From Certhia americana (Eukaryota > Chordata > Aves > Passeriformes > Certhiidae), in NCBI GenBank assembly GCA_018697195.1, contig CM031878.1:67965426-68029425 (forward strand): a stretch of DNA of 64,000 bases, given 5' to 3'. Positions 1 through 12,957 of this stretch are shown piece after piece. How positions within the stretch are numbered: the first letter of the stretch is position 1; each line of letters starts with the position of its first letter. Under the pieces are notes generated by a model. It saw nothing but the letters and a program-made list of their open reading frames with translations, did no database searches and had not been told where the DNA came from. Position numbers and translations under genes: made by a program.

Positions 1-189
1 GCTGGAAACATCTTTCTAGCGTGCAAGGTCAGGCCAGGTGAAGAGAGGTACAGACATGATGCAGCTGAAGATCTAGCCCAGACCCCCTGAGAGAAGCAGA
101 CAGGAGACAAGAAGGCAAATATCAAACAGCGTGAAAAGAAGGAGGTTCAGAAAGTTTGTAGTAATTGAGGAAGTACTGGAACATGCTAG

Positions 190-1329
190 ACTGGGATAAA
201 GCACAAATGTTACTCTTTACAAAGGCATTGTCCTGGAGAAGCTGTCAGCCCACAGTTTGTTTGGACAGGTACACTGTACACTGAGTTAGAATTTGGCTGG
301 ATGGCCAGGCCTAGAGAGAGGTGGGGAATTGTGCTGCATCCAGCTGGTGGATTGTCAATTGTGTGATTCCCCAAGGCTCAGTACTGGGACAAGCTCTGTT
401 TAATAACTGTACTGAAAGTCTGGTAAAGGTGATTGAGGACAATCCCAGTGTCCTGCAGTTGACCCTAATTTGGGGGAAGTGTTGGTCTGCTGGATGGTAA
501 GAGGGCACTTCAGAGGGATCTGGACAGGCTGGGTAGATAGGCTGAGAATGAGGTTTGAAATTGAAACCTCAATTGAATGGGGTTCAGCAAGATCAAGTGC
601 TGGGTCCAGCAAATCTGCCACGATTCCATGCAGTTCTATAGGCTGGGGAAGATGTCCAGCAGTAAAGGATGGGGGGTGCTGGTCAGCAGTGGCTACACAT
701 GAGCCAGCATGTGCCAAGGTGGCCAAAACAGCCAAGGGCATCCTGGCTTATGTAGCAATAGAGCAGAATCACATTGGTGTCTGTCCCCAGACACTCAGAA
801 CTAATGAGGCCACAACTTGAGTCCTGTGTTCAGTTTTGGGCCACTCACAAGAAAGACATTGAGGGGCTGGACTGTGTCCAGGGAAGGGTAACAGAGCCAG
901 GTGCAGGTTTTGGAACAGAACTCCTGTCAGGAGCAGCTGAGGGAGCTTAAGTTGTTTAGCCTGGAGAAAAGAAGGCTCTGAGGGTGACCTTATTGCTGTC
1001 TTCAATTCCCTGAAAGTAAGTTGTTACCAGGTGGGGGTCAGCCTTTTCTCCCAGGCAACAAGTACCAGGACAAGAGGAGATGGCATCTTGGTGCTCCAGG
1101 GAAAGTTCAGATTGGACATCATAAGGAATTTCTTCATGTAAAATGTGACTAAACATAGGAACAGGCTGCACAGGGAGGTAGAGACACCATCCCTAGAAGT
1201 GGTGGAGAAACAAAAATTGGATGTAACACTTAATGTCATGGTCTAGGTGACCTGTTTGCTACTCATCAAAGTCTGGACTTGATTATCTTAGAGGTCTTTT
1301 GCAACCCAAATGATTCTGTAATTCTGTGA
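190..1329 (+). mobile_element. CR1 LINE, 3' part of ORF2 plus 3' UTR, decayed
   Basis: Non-LTR retrotransposon fragment of the sauropsid CR1 family. CR1 ORF2 encodes an endonuclease and reverse transcriptase that copy the element's own RNA at a nicked target. Landmarks in order are the late reverse-transcriptase coding region near 300-500 (the stretch reading 'ccccaaggctcagtactggg' and on to 'gatctggacaggctggg'), the C-terminal part at 690-960 and the 3' UTR from about 1000. The end at 1311-1329 is a degenerate ATTCTGTA/ATTCTGTG double repeat, the expected CR1 terminus, with no poly-A. No single frame stays open, so the copy is dead through indels and substitutions. The 5' limit is uncertain; similarity fades near 190, as expected for 5' truncation. 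Divergence looks high, so this is an old insertion. The subfamily cannot be fixed by eye. Confidence 0.9.
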
Positions 1330-2092
1330 AATAGCCTGCCTTGAGTGGCCAGAATGGGCAAGGTAAGGCTTTTTAATTACTTTACTAATTTGTGCCACTG
1401 GGCAGATCTAGGGCTCCCTCTACTTAAAACTCACGGTTCTAATGAAAAAAACATTAAAGTTTCAAAGATCTTTTCAGTTTAAGGAAAAGGTACAATATTT
1501 TCTTAAAGCTGTGGCCACCACAGAGCCATTGCAGAAGATATGTCAGGGGGTTTGGAACTAAATAATCTTTGAGGACTCTTTCAACACAAACCTTTCTGTA
1601 GCTCAATGATTAAAACATGCTTTAAAATTAAAATAAAAACTTTTCCATTTGTAGATTCAAATGTTGCAAAGAAATGCTATTATGCCTTTTTGGCAGAGTC
1701 AATATCTGACCTTGATTTCTTGTTGCAGTTAAAAGACACATATATTGTACTTTGTTTTTGTACTGAAGACATAAGGAGTATTCAACGATGCAGAGAAAAT
1801 TGACCATTTAATGGAAAGAAGATAGATGTGAACATCCATGAACACACACTCACAACCTGGCTACAAAAAGGTTCTTTATCAAGGTACTTTAATTTCTGAG
1901 AGGAGAGAAACTGCACTACATAATGGTGAAGCAATAATTAAGAAATATTGGCATACTGAATAGCAAAAAATCTTCTGGAGAAACATTGGTCACTACTGTA
2001 CAAGTGTGCAATAAGGAATTCAGATATGTATGCATCTTAAATGAAATTGATCACATATATATCAATGTGCTTGTGTGTGCATGCGTGTGTAT

Positions 2093-2132
<40 letters not shown>

Positions 2133-4041
2133 AGAATCCTGCCTAGCATCATTCTTTTTTCCTTCATTTTATTCCTGTTATGCTTTGGTGTATGGAACAA
2201 GGGGGAGTGATCAGGGATCTATTTCTTTTTATTAGCCATGGATTGAAATGATCCTTTGGAAAATCAGACAGCAACACAGGTGGGTAAGGACATACCCGTT
2301 CAACTTGAAGTCAATGGCCTCTACAAATATGCAAATGCTGGTCATTTGAACACTTCTTTGTGAGCTGTGATATCTAAGAGGGAAAAAGCCCAATCTGACC
2401 TTTACAACTGAGGCTGAATTTTCAAGACAGGTGGAAAAAATATTAACCGATTGTTGTGAACTGTTGCAAAGGCAATGTCAAGTCACTGACAAATGTTGCG
2501 TGGGCATTGGTAGAATATTGGTACAAAAGACTATTCTGTTGCTCATGTACTATCATTATTGCTTTCTTCATCAAAACTTTTTTCCCTTTCTTCATCTAAC
2601 ATTGGTACTTAGAATTTAACATCAAAATAGTATCTGGTGGTTGATTCCTTTCCTTTGGCACTCATTTGCCAAGGAGTGAAGGTACCTTGGTGAGCATTTA
2701 TTGCAATGCAGTAGATTGAGGGCATTGTCACTGTCGGAATCTTTCTCTGATCCACAAATAGTTTTTCCATTAAAGGCAGGTTTGTCTTTGGTTTTCCATC
2801 AAACTTTATAAAATCCTACACTCTTTCTCATTATACACTGGAGTCTTCCAGGCAAATGTCATCGCATTATTATTTGATTTTTTGACCCTCCTCAAGAACT
2901 TAGCCACATGACAGTCCAACTCTTGTTTGGTACTACCCTTTTCAACTGTAATGCTAGGACAATCCCTGTGGGATTTTAAGACTGTTCGTCTGAAAGTGGA
3001 GTTCCTTTATCTTGTCTGCATTACTTGCATTGTTACTAAGTCCATTCTTTTATATTTAATAATATTAAAAAATATTTGATTTCTTTGCACAAATTTTACC
3101 TGAGCATGCACACCATTCCTGGGCAGGTCTTCTCCCCTCATTTTGAAGAAGGTGGAGCATGTGTTAGCTAGATGATAGAAAAGATAATAATGACTAAAGA
3201 TGAAGTGAAATTTCAAATTAATTATTAACAAGGAGAGCAAAAGTTAGACAGCAAGAGCTAACATTATTCTCAGAAAAAGGGACTTGCACATTCATGTAGT
3301 TACAGAAGAAGAAAAAGAGGCATTTATTTGGTTTAAAAAGACTTAACTGGACAATCTAGCCAGTGAAAAAACCCAGTATTTATTAGTCATTTGTAAGAAC
3401 TGTTTTAGCAACAGGAAAAGCTGTTCACCATCAAGTAAATAAGCACTGACATTCTTTCAATACAGCCACATCACCGTTTAAATGGAAACATTGTAATGAA
3501 GACACAATAACTGACATCAACTGCAAAATCTGTGCAGATGGAAATTTCATGGAGTTTTTAGCCTTTTATTCAAACCACAAATCATCTTTCAATTCTACTT
3601 GGTGATGCTATCTTAATCTATGTCCGGCATATTATACAACAGTTTTGCAATAGCATGTAACACTTCATCTTGCAAAGTTTTCAGGTATTTTATATCCATT
3701 TTTATATCAGAAATTTTATATCCAATTTGGAGAATTCTTTCTTTTCTTACCAGCAATGGTTTATATTGACTAGAGATGGAGATACATTGTTTTTAGAGTT
3801 CTGTCTCATACTACCAGGTAAGACATTTGTTACTTCAGTTTGTGGGTGCAGAAACAGTGATGTGTGATAAAAACTCTTTACATTTGCAACTGCTGGGTTA
3901 AACAAACAGTAAAACACAGAGAATTTTGAAATATGACCAGCAACTGGTCATATTTAAGTAACCTATTATTATGAAAAATTTCTTCTAAAATTTTCAAAGC
4001 CATGTATAATTTTCCAATTCTTAAAAAACTCTTCATTTGCT
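1330..4041. other. Non-coding single-copy stretch
   Basis: AT-rich DNA between the first CR1 and the CA-type repeat at 4.04 kb. Apart from the GT repeat at 2066-2130 I see only short chance frames of up to about 77 codons, with no splice context or recognisable domain. No transposon ends were recognised. Confidence 0.6.
2066..2130. repeat. (GT)n microsatellite
   Basis: Interrupted TG repeat with a few A and C interruptions from 2066, then an uninterrupted TG run of 33 bases at 2098-2130. Such runs are length-polymorphic in vertebrates. Frames crossing it (runs of Cys-Val) are artefacts. Confidence 0.95.
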
Positions 4042-4129
4042 CACAGACACACAGACACAGACACACAGACACACAGACACACATACAAATAAAGGAATAA
4101 AAGTAAAAAAAAGAAAAAAAAAAAAAAGA
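4042..4129. repeat. (ACACAG)n repeat followed by an A-rich tract
   Basis: Positions 4042-4085 are a degenerate CA/CAGA repeat. After a short spacer comes an A/G-rich run at about 4108-4129. This pairing could be an aged retroposon tail, but no body was recognised beside it. Confidence 0.85.
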
Positions 4130-7100
4130 GGTGCTGAGAACTACAAAATGCAAAAGCCCTCTATACAAGGCAGTTGTTCATTTCTAGCTTATCTTGGAAT
4201 AAATTGGCCCAGAAAAGCATTCCTGTTAACTCTGAATGTACATTCACTTGATCACCAATTAGCAATACCCTTGGAAAAACATGTCTCCTAATAGAAAAAC
4301 TTTGGAGGAAAAACTAACCTAAACATAATCATGACCGTATGTATTTTTTTCACTGAAGTTTAATATTCTCCTAATCTGACTTAAAAATTGATTTAAGCCT
4401 AGGTAAAGGTCTGTGCTGGCTTTTCCAGCAATGCCTGTTAGCATGTAAAAGTCTCTCACCTCAGGAATATTTTGTCCCATAGGAAATCATGGTTTGCAAG
4501 AGGTAGTATCTTGACTTAGATCAAAACCGGTGATTATTCAAATGCAAGCTTTCACGTTCCAACTCTCCTTTGGGTTTGGAGAACAATAATATTTAGTTTC
4601 TTTTTAACTTCTGCACTTCCTGGTTGGTAAAATTAGGTTTTATTCATAAGAGATAGAGGTCTTGGAGTATATTTCTTCCAAAAGTTGAGAACTGCTTGTA
4701 TCAACCTCTTGAGTTTTGGTTTTTTTCATATTTGTGCTTTTCACTGTTGGATTTTGATTTAGATATATAGACTCTTGAATTAAAGCCTAGTTGATTTCCT
4801 AAATATCAGGAATTAAGAGACTTACAATAGTCATATTATTGTTATGTATTATAGTAATACATTACTTAGGTAACTATTTCAGCAATATTATTACCTTACT
4901 TACGTAATAAATTAAGCAGTGTCTTAAACATAGAACCAAGCAAATAAAAGTTAGCTGTTCTATGAATTCTACATTGCATTAATATGCTTTGAAATGCATT
5001 TCATTTGCATGCCTAGTACATGAGCTCAGGAAAGTAGGCTTTTGCATTCCAGGAGAGATATGCAAGTAAAATTCTCTGCTGGGCTGAGAGGGAGCAAGCT
5101 ATCTGTGTACAGTGTAAAAACCCATTGTCCAAATTAAAATAAGCCCATGGGCTGACTCCGCAGGGTGAATTTCATCTGCACCTAATGATACTTTCACAAA
5201 ATGCACAATTATTGCTGACACCTCAAATATACAGTCATTTATTTTTATTCTCTGAAGAAATTACACAATATTACTGACAAAGGGCACATTGTACTGTGGT
5301 CCATTTCTTCTGATTTTCATTGTGGAGGACCAACTAGTTTTAATGACAAAGAGAAGTAAGTTCAGTCATGTGGGGGAAATGTGGAGTTTTAACTTTGAAT
5401 AAATAATCTACACCATTGGGTTGGTTTGAGATTTTGCCAAATTGCACCAGGAAATACACGTGCTCATTGGAACAACCCTGCTAAAGCTAGGAAAATTCTG
5501 TTCCAGCTGCATTAGGAAACAAAGCAGAATTGCCAACAGCATAAACAGAAAAGCAGGAAATTTCAAGCTAAAAGGAGTATAAAAAAATACACTGAAAGAA
5601 AACAGCAAACTCAAAACACATCTGTGAAGATGCTTCTAATAACACTTTGATTTGAGCCACTTTCTGGAGTGAACATGGCCTAAAAATTAAGTTTATCTGG
5701 GGCATACAGGACGTATGTGGTAGCTCACAGAGGGAGACTATACATCAGAGAGAGAGCCTGAAGCAACAACTAGAAGAAGCAGCTCCATAAATAGCTATAT
5801 GGAATATTATACATGTTGTAGCTAGGTCTAGCACAACTGAAACCATTTTAGAAGAAAGATTTTTTCTAATTCTTGTGGGAAGACCCAGCTTGAGTTTTCA
5901 AAAGGATCTGCATCAAGACGTCAGATGCTCAGCATACTTTGTAGGCTGGGACCTCTTCAGATTTGGTCAGTAAAACTGGAGCACTCAGATGACTTAGCCA
6001 CTGCCAAGCTTTTTTGTAACCCTTGGTTTTGGTGGGATTCCTCACAGACTAACACAGGACCTATCTTGGTATACCCCATGCTTTGGGTCTTCTCATCTGG
6101 ACTTTCCTCTCTGAATAATTACTTGTATACAATTACAGCTTTTTCATAAAGATGGATTAACAGACTTATTTTTCTACCGTGTTGAAAAAGATCTATTCCT
6201 ATGTAATTCTAGCAATAGAAAGTACTACACAATGACTTTTGAGTTAACCTTTTTTATTAAACAATGAATAAAACATTTCAGAACTAAGGGAAGTCAGATT
6301 TCATGACTATAGCTTTATATCTAGTTGTGAATTCAATGCAGCTTTAAATTAATTGGAATTCCCATCTTTTTTTTCCAAGTGGCTACACCTGTCTTTACCC
6401 TAGAGGTGAAAAATACTGAAGCAACAAATTGGTTTAATTTTTTTTTTTCCTGGTAACTGGAACATACACATTTTTTCCTGTGCTCAGAGTTGTTGAGTCT
6501 GAGTGCATCTCATTCCAAGGGAAAAAACATAGCTGTCCAGCAGATTGGTAGACTTTTAGTTCTGTGAAATGGAGTCTGTCTAGACTACTGATTACATGAA
6601 AAGTGTTTAAGGTAACTCAAACCTTCTAAAAAGCAGATTGCTATTTCTCTGCTTATGAACACTATAATACTATATATAATTCTTTTATATATATATAGTA
6701 GTACTATAAATATCCCACTATAAAATATAAACTTAATGAGACTTAAACTATTTCTCAGTGTTTCAGCAGTGCTACAAGCAGTGATGCATCTATCTTACTG
6801 TGGCTTCCTAATAGCATGTGCTGTGGCAAAAGCTTTTATTTTTTATGTCTGTTAGAAATAAATTTTATTAATAAATTAATAAGAAATTCTATTAATATTA
6901 TAATAAACTTTGTAGCATACGGTATGAGTGGTTTATTTTCTTGTACAAGATGTTACTTATTTTACAATCTGACTTCCTTAAAAAGGCAAGTCTTTATCTG
7001 TTTTGCTTGGGATTTCAGAAATTAATTGACTAAATTGGACTTTACATAATCCCCTGGTTCCTTAGGGACAATTAGTTATTAATTCCATCACTAGTCTATC

Positions 7101-9290
7101 TCTCTGGTGCCAGTTACATTCACAAAATTAAAATGCCTCTTAGTCCATCTCAACACAGCTGCCAAATAATAAAAATATTAGAGTAGCATTGTGCATCTGT
7201 CAGCCTGTTTTTGACTTCTGTATAATCACACATTTTTTTAAAAGCTAGTTTTATACTATTAAATTTATTACTTGGCTACTATTTCCATTAGGATTGCCTG
7301 GTACTTGTTCATTTCCATGCTATTTTCATTTGAAACTAATTAGTTTTTCACAGAGTGAAGAGTATGAAAAATTAGAAATACATACTGTATAGGCAACTTG
7401 AAAGATTCTGATAGCATGGAATATGCTGTCAAAGTGCAGTTTTGTTGTATCTTTGTGAAGATCAATTGAAATACTGCAAATGTGAAAGGAGCAGATAAAC
7501 TTTTAGTTGTAACAGAATTTATTGTTATTATAAAAAACTTTCCAAGCGGCTTGAGAAAGAAAGCTTTCATGTCAATTTATGATGGTAAACTAAGAAAAAG
7601 TAACGTAGCTTTAGCATTATTAAAGCTTTTCTCTTTTTTCCATGTTTTGGCTGAAGTTCTTTATGACATAAGACTGTATATTTTCCTGGAAGACTCTCAG
7701 TGAGCTCTCAATGTTGTTCTGTGTTTCTGCACTTCCTCAGTCATGCTTGTACTCTGGCATGGTGATCCTTCTTGGCCACATACAAGATGGTGCTGAGGCA
7801 CTAAGCTGGTCTCTGACCACTGCTGCATCTTCCTGAACCTTTTATTCCTTTATTTAATGCAACTTTTTATTTATTTATTTTATGTACCTTTTTTATTTTT
7901 CTTGATTTGTATCCTGACAGTCAATATCACTGTTACACAAATCCAAACCTCTTTCTTATATTCTCCAAGAAGTTTAAATGTGAACATACTGTCTTTGTTT
8001 ATATGAATGCCAAAACTTAACTTGGGTGCATGCTCTGAAGATAGGCAGTGCCCCTGCCCCTTACCTGTGTTGGATAGAAAACAAATATTGATGCCAGTTC
8101 TGATCTCTATCAAGAAGTGTACCAAACACTCCTATTTTGTCCAAAGTGATTGTTTGCTAAGTCACATTGTACAGGCCAAGGTAGCCCTTAAAAAGTTGCA
8201 TTAGATGAATTTATAACCTTGAGCAAGGCTACCAGTTAGGTCAGAAGACATGAAAAAGCCATTATGGGCTTTTAATGTATTTTTGGTAGCTTTTAGGTTC
8301 CTCACTGACTGCAGCAGACCAAAGTTTAAATAGTCTTAGAGGGAGCTAAATCTGAACACCACATTACACAGAAGGGTGTTAGAGAAATGGGTAGGAAAGG
8401 GGTATAAAGAAAACTCAGACTTGCTGGTTTACTTTCATCTTATGCTAAAAGGTGTTTCTAGACCACGGTGACAGAGGGGCTCAGAGATACAGACCTATAG
8501 ACAAGGTTTTCCTGTTTACAGTCCCACTGGGGATGAAAGAGTCTAATGGACACAAATACATTGGAATGTCTTTCTAGCTCATTTGCACTAAAGTTTTAAA
8601 CTCAGTTCCTCCTAAGCAGTAGATTGAGATTTATCTTGAATTCTTCAGCCTTACAGGAACCTATGAATGCTTCCTTCCCTATAGTTTTCTTACATTCCCA
8701 AGATCCCAAACTCTGTTCTTCTTTGAGGTCTAGTTCAGTTATCCCTAAATGCAAAAACCCACAAAAGTAAGAAGCGTAAATTTTGACATCTATCTTGATT
8801 TGTTTAACACTTTTGAATAACTGCACCTTATTTAGTTTTCCAATTTTTAGCCATGAAAATAATGAAATCCAGAATCTGGAGTCTATTTCATCAGCCTTTA
8901 CCTGTCAAGTCCCGGTAATCATTTTAGAACAAAACTGACACTAGAGTTTGACAGGCTATATTTCTTATTGTTTCTAAGTCTTAATTGTATATGTTATGTA
9001 TCTAAATCATCACCAATTAAATTACTTTTCCTCTGTTTTTTCAGTTTCAAAACTAAATAGAATGGATAAAAATCCCTGTAAGAAGGGATTCTTTAATGTC
9101 AATGCCTTGCATTTCCATTATTTCTTTAAATGCATATTAGAAAGCACCCAACACTGGAAAAAATATTTTAAACTGTGCTGAAGTTAATTAATTTGTTTCA
9201 GAAACACTGCTTCAGCTAGATCTTTCTGAGCCATATTTTGTGAAAATATATCGAAATCCTGCATTTTACAGGGTTTGAATGTTCAGAATG
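4086..9290. other. Non-coding single-copy stretch
   Basis: AT-rich, with short chance frames only. It contains an AT-alternating patch at 6661-6730 and the conserved-element candidate near 5 kb listed separately. I recognise no transposon in it, and no frame has exon-like flanks that convinced me. Confidence 0.55.
4960..5400. promoter_or_regulatory. Candidate conserved non-coding element (POU-octamer-like sites)
   Basis: Seen: a perfect ATTTGCAT octamer at 5003-5010, a near-octamer on the other strand at 5060-5067 (ATGCAAGT), further TTTGCAT/ATGCAT words between 4995 and 5046, and TAAT cores near 5185. The stretch is complex, non-repetitive and without open frames. Known: the octamer is the binding site of POU-domain factors. 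Inferred: clusters like this occur in developmental enhancers of vertebrate gene deserts. By-eye composition is weak evidence and cross-species conservation cannot be seen here. Confidence 0.2.
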
Positions 9291-9318
9291 TTCTTGGAAC
9301 AATAGATTGTTCCAAGAA
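9291..9318. repeat. Perfect 13-bp inverted repeat
   Basis: Arms at 9291-9303 and 9306-9318 are perfect reverse complements around a 2-base centre. It may form a small cruciform. No poly-T follows it and no function is implied. Confidence 0.85.
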
Positions 9319-11604
9319 ATCAGACTCATAAAGGTTTCCTATATTCTGTAGTGTTGGGCACACTAGGACACTGGAAACAATTTTAAAAATGGAACAAAAC
9401 ATTTTACAGTTCTTTAAAAGAATTTAGCTTACCAGATGTAAGACTGGTAAGGCTTACTTTCTGGTAGAAGACAGTCTGACACACCATTTTTTCAGTCAAA
9501 CATTCCAATTGAGAGTAACTCGACTATGTTATTAACCTGTAACCCTTAAGCATTTACCTGAAATGAATTTTAAATGTAAAAAACTACAGTGAAATACCAG
9601 ACTTTGGTCTTTTATATTTTTCTATGGCCACTGCTGAAGACAGTGATTAATTTAGCACAATGTGATCGTTTACGGATTAACATTAATGTGAATGATGAAA
9701 TAGCTAGAGATTTAACTGGTAATTATTCTTCTTTTGTGGATTACAGGTACTTTGTAAGTATTGTTTGTAGAAGGGTCTGTGTTGCAATAGTTGTAGACAG
9801 TCATAAGAAAATAGATTTTTGTCTTGCAAAGAGTTTGAGTATTTTCTATAGGGAGGAGAACAGTATCTGATAGAAGGGTGACTTGCCCCACCAGTTGAAT
9901 ACTATTGTTAGGCTAGAAAGAGGGGAAAAGAACTAAGGAATATATTAAAAAAGCAGTAAATGTAATATTTCAGTATTGCATAGTTAGCTGTTTCTTATGA
10001 AATGGGATGCAGATGCAAGAATCATTAATCCTCTCTAACTCTTTGCCAATCTTGTAGAACTAATGGAATTTGGATATGGGTATTAATTCTCCTTTTGTAG
10101 TTTCCTATTTAATTTGTTTTCAGTGGATTACTGTTGCATACAAAAGAGGAAATTGTACTTCTACAAGATATAAAACAAACAAGGTTGTTTAAAAAAGCGA
10201 TTAAGTAGTTCATAAGAATAAAGCACTGCCCAAACAGAAGTAATTTTATATCTCAAATGAGAAATGTCTCAGATTTATATAAATCTATGACAAAGAATAT
10301 TCTCTTTTACATATGCCTTTGTTGGTTCCTAAAGTGTCAGAAAGCCATCTACAGAATTTTTCCCCCTTTTTTATTCACCTTACTATTCTCCAATAAGCAT
10401 AATGATCCCTATATCAACACGTACTCCAAATCTTTCTTCTCAGTCAGTTTGCTAAAATTCAAAGTCATACCATGAAATAGCTTGGATTGAGCAGCTCTGT
10501 GATCTTTCTTGTAAGATTATAACCCAAAAGACTACATATCATCAAGTTCACTTGTTGAATTATGTTTAATTCAACCTTTTCCCTGGGAGTCAGCTTTGTT
10601 CTGAGAACTTTTGCTTGATCTAGCTAGCAGCTAGAGGTAAGTAGTCATGGGTTAGAAGTTAGAATAACAAGTCAAAGCAATGTGTGATCAGTCAGAGCTT
10701 TGCAGTTCCTTTCCTCCTTGCCATATCCAGGATCAGACAAGTAGAAGATTTTGGGTACAATATAAGGGATTATCAGGAGTCACATGCACACTATAGAGGC
10801 CTTGAACAGCCATAAATGAGAAAGTCTGAGATTTCAGAGTCAGGTGGGCATGCTGTTACACAATCTGGAGACAAGTGACCAGTGTGGACACCAGCAGCTG
10901 TTCTGACTTTCTCAGCCACATTTTATTCCTTGTGTTCCTAATCCCAGAATCCAGCAGTCAGAACTCCACCAAAAAATCATCCCCGTAGGTGCTGGCCCTT
11001 CCAGACAAACTAACCAAAGGCTTGGTGTAGCTGTGATAGAGCTAATTTTCTTGACACTTGTGCTAAAGCTAGGTTTGCACCTAAGCAGGTTTGGATTTTT
11101 CCTGTAGAGGCATTGGCTTTGCAGGATATATATTCCTGTTACTTAAAAAAATGCATCTCTCTATTAAAAATGAGGACCGAAATAACAAGGATTGCATGGT
11201 GATTTACAGGTCTTTATAACATCTGGCTTTTCACCAGTTCCTTTTTCCAGCTTCTAGTTGGTAGTTGAACAGGCTCTCAGCTGGTGCAGCAGGCTGGCTG
11301 GGGCTCTCTAGGCTAGAAATCCAATAGTAAGGGGTAGCAGCAGAGAGGCTGACTGCCAGAGTGAGCATTGGTAGGCACAATAGTGAGCAGCAGCCTGTTT
11401 TAACCTAGGGGCAGGTGACTCAAGGCAGGAAGGAGAATTGTACCTGCCATGCAAAGCCATCTGGCAGACAGGCAGGAGAATGGTCCCAAATCCACAGAGT
11501 GAAGCTGAAGAAGATTCAAGTACAGCTGATATCTTTGATAATGGTGCCAGTGAGTCCTCCCCAGTGGCCCTGTAGGGTTTGCAGGCCTGCAGAATGGTAA
11601 CACT
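9319..11604. other. Non-coding single-copy stretch
   Basis: Mostly AT-rich, becoming less so after 10.7 kb. It holds a weak exon candidate at 9657-9752. A short motif at 11029-11055 resembles the start of some avian ERVL-type LTRs but is too short to call. Otherwise nothing is recognised. Confidence 0.5.
9657..9752 (+). other. Weak candidate coding exon, unidentified
   Basis: An open frame of mixed, non-repetitive residues (QCDRLRININVNDEI and onward) ends at a strong donor-like site, with GTAAGTA at 9753. A possible acceptor AG lies at 9655-9656, but the preceding pyrimidine tract is poor. The 96-base interval would encode 32 residues. I recognise no family. With about 64 kb of AT-rich sequence, an open stretch this long ending near a donor consensus is expected by chance. 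Confidence 0.15.
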
Positions 11605-12206
11605 TGTTTACACAACATGTTGGTGAGGGATAGTCTTATTGCTGGAGTATGAGCCAGCAATGTGGATATTAGCACAGCCCCCCAAAAAATTAACTGCATC
11701 TTTGGCTGCATCAAAAGCGGGGTGGACAGCAGGGTAATGGAGGGGATTCTGCCTCTCTGCTCTGCTCTCATGAGACCCCGCCTGGAGCACTGTATCCAGC
11801 TCTGGGACCCCCCAAACAAGAAAGATATGGACGTCTTGGAGTGGGTCCAGAAGAGAGCCATCAGAATGATCAGAAGACTGGGGCACCTCTCCTAGGAGAA
11901 AAGGCTGAGAGAGCCGAGATTATTCTAAAGAAGACCTGGTAGTATTAGGAAAAGTGGTAGTAGGTTTAAAGTTAAAGATGTTAGGTTCAGATTAGATATA
12001 AGAACGAAACTGGTTATGTGGCAGCCCTGGCACAGGTTGCCCAGAGAGCTGGGAGGGGCCCCAAGCCCTGCAACATTCAAGATCTTGTTGGATGGGACTC
12101 TGAGCAACCTGATCTACTTGAAGATGTACTCCAGGGGCTTGGACTATATGACCTTTAAAAGGCTTTTCCAGCCCAAACCAGTCTCTGGTTTGATTCTCTG
12201 ATTTTG
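11605..12206 (+). mobile_element. CR1 LINE, 3' end with C-terminal ORF2 remnant
   Basis: Second CR1 copy. Positions 11662-11892 keep one open frame matching the CR1 reverse-transcriptase C-terminus. Recognisable landmarks are the FGCIKSGVDSRVMEGILPL stretch, RPRLEHCIQLWDP and the basic IRMIRRL segment. The frame ends at a TAG at 11893-11895, where related copies have a Tyr codon, so the element is inactivated there. Downstream, part of the segment between the 'leucine-rich tail' coding region and the 3' UTR is missing around 11920-11950. The 3' UTR is clear at 12020-12180, and the terminus near 12189-12206 is a worn ATTCTCTG-type repeat. It is a 5'-truncated dead copy in the same orientation as the other CR1s here. 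Confidence 0.92.
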
Positions 12207-12661
12207 TACTTCTATGCAAAGTTCTTAGAACTGTTTCGCTACAGCCAGGGCTGAGATGACTTTGGAAGGTTCTAATATCTTTTTAATACAGAAAATTAAC
12301 AATTATGAGTGTTGTTGCATATTTCCAAGTCCACTTCCACTTTTTTTCCTTTGATTAGGTAAGCTGTGTAGATGGAAGATTCTGTCTGCCCTCAGAGGAG
12401 GGGATATAGTCATATCTTTTATCCACAAAGTTAACTGCATTCTGTGTGCCTGGTCTCACAGACCAAATGAAATGGGAACCCTAGCCTTGCTCTAAATGCA
12501 GAGTTCCTAGGTGCCACAGTTATCTGTAACCTTCTTGCTAAACTGTTTTACCCATTTGTTTTCTAATACACATTTCCAATAAACTTTCTACAAAAAGCAA
12601 TTATTTGCTTTATGTCACAGGTTATGCTTATACTCACCAGCTATATTTAGTAAGAAGAATC

Positions 12662-12957
12662 TGCAAGGGATGTGCCTGGAGGGGCACTAAAAGATAGCTG
12701 GAAAGGAGTTATTTACAAGGGCATGTAATGATAGGACAAGGGGGAATGGTTTCAAACTGAAAGAGTAGGTTTAGATTAAGCACCTGGGAATAAATTATTG
12801 AGGGAAGTGGGATTCTGTAACATATTGGCCAGAGAAGTTCTGGATATACCATCACTGAAAGGGTTTAAGGCCATGTTGGATGGAGCTCTCAGCAACCTGG
12901 TCAAGTGAAAAGTGTCCCTGTCCACAGCAGAAGGATTGGACTAAATGGTCTTTAAGG
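12662..12957 (+). mobile_element. CR1 LINE, 3' UTR fragment
   Basis: Third CR1 copy, about 0.3 kb. Diagnostic blocks are 'acaagggcatgtaatgatag' at 12715-12735, the 'ttggatggagctctcagcaa' block at 12876-12895, and 'ggattggactaaatggtctt' at 12932-12951 close to the expected terminus. The ATTCTRTG terminal repeats are lost. It lies 0.46 kb downstream of another plus-strand CR1, but its 3' UTR differs enough that these are separate insertions of different subfamilies rather than one split element. Confidence 0.88.

Noticed and set aside
2041..2235. Frames with Cys-Val repeats
   Set aside because: Translated GT microsatellite.
11029..11055. Motif resembling the start of an avian ERVL-type LTR
   Set aside because: Fewer than 30 bases of resemblance; the following sequence does not continue the match.
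11400..11861. Longest open frame (153 codons, minus strand)
   Set aside because: It lies largely antisense to the CR1 copy at 11605-12206. GC-rich CR1 coding sequence commonly leaves long antisense frames.
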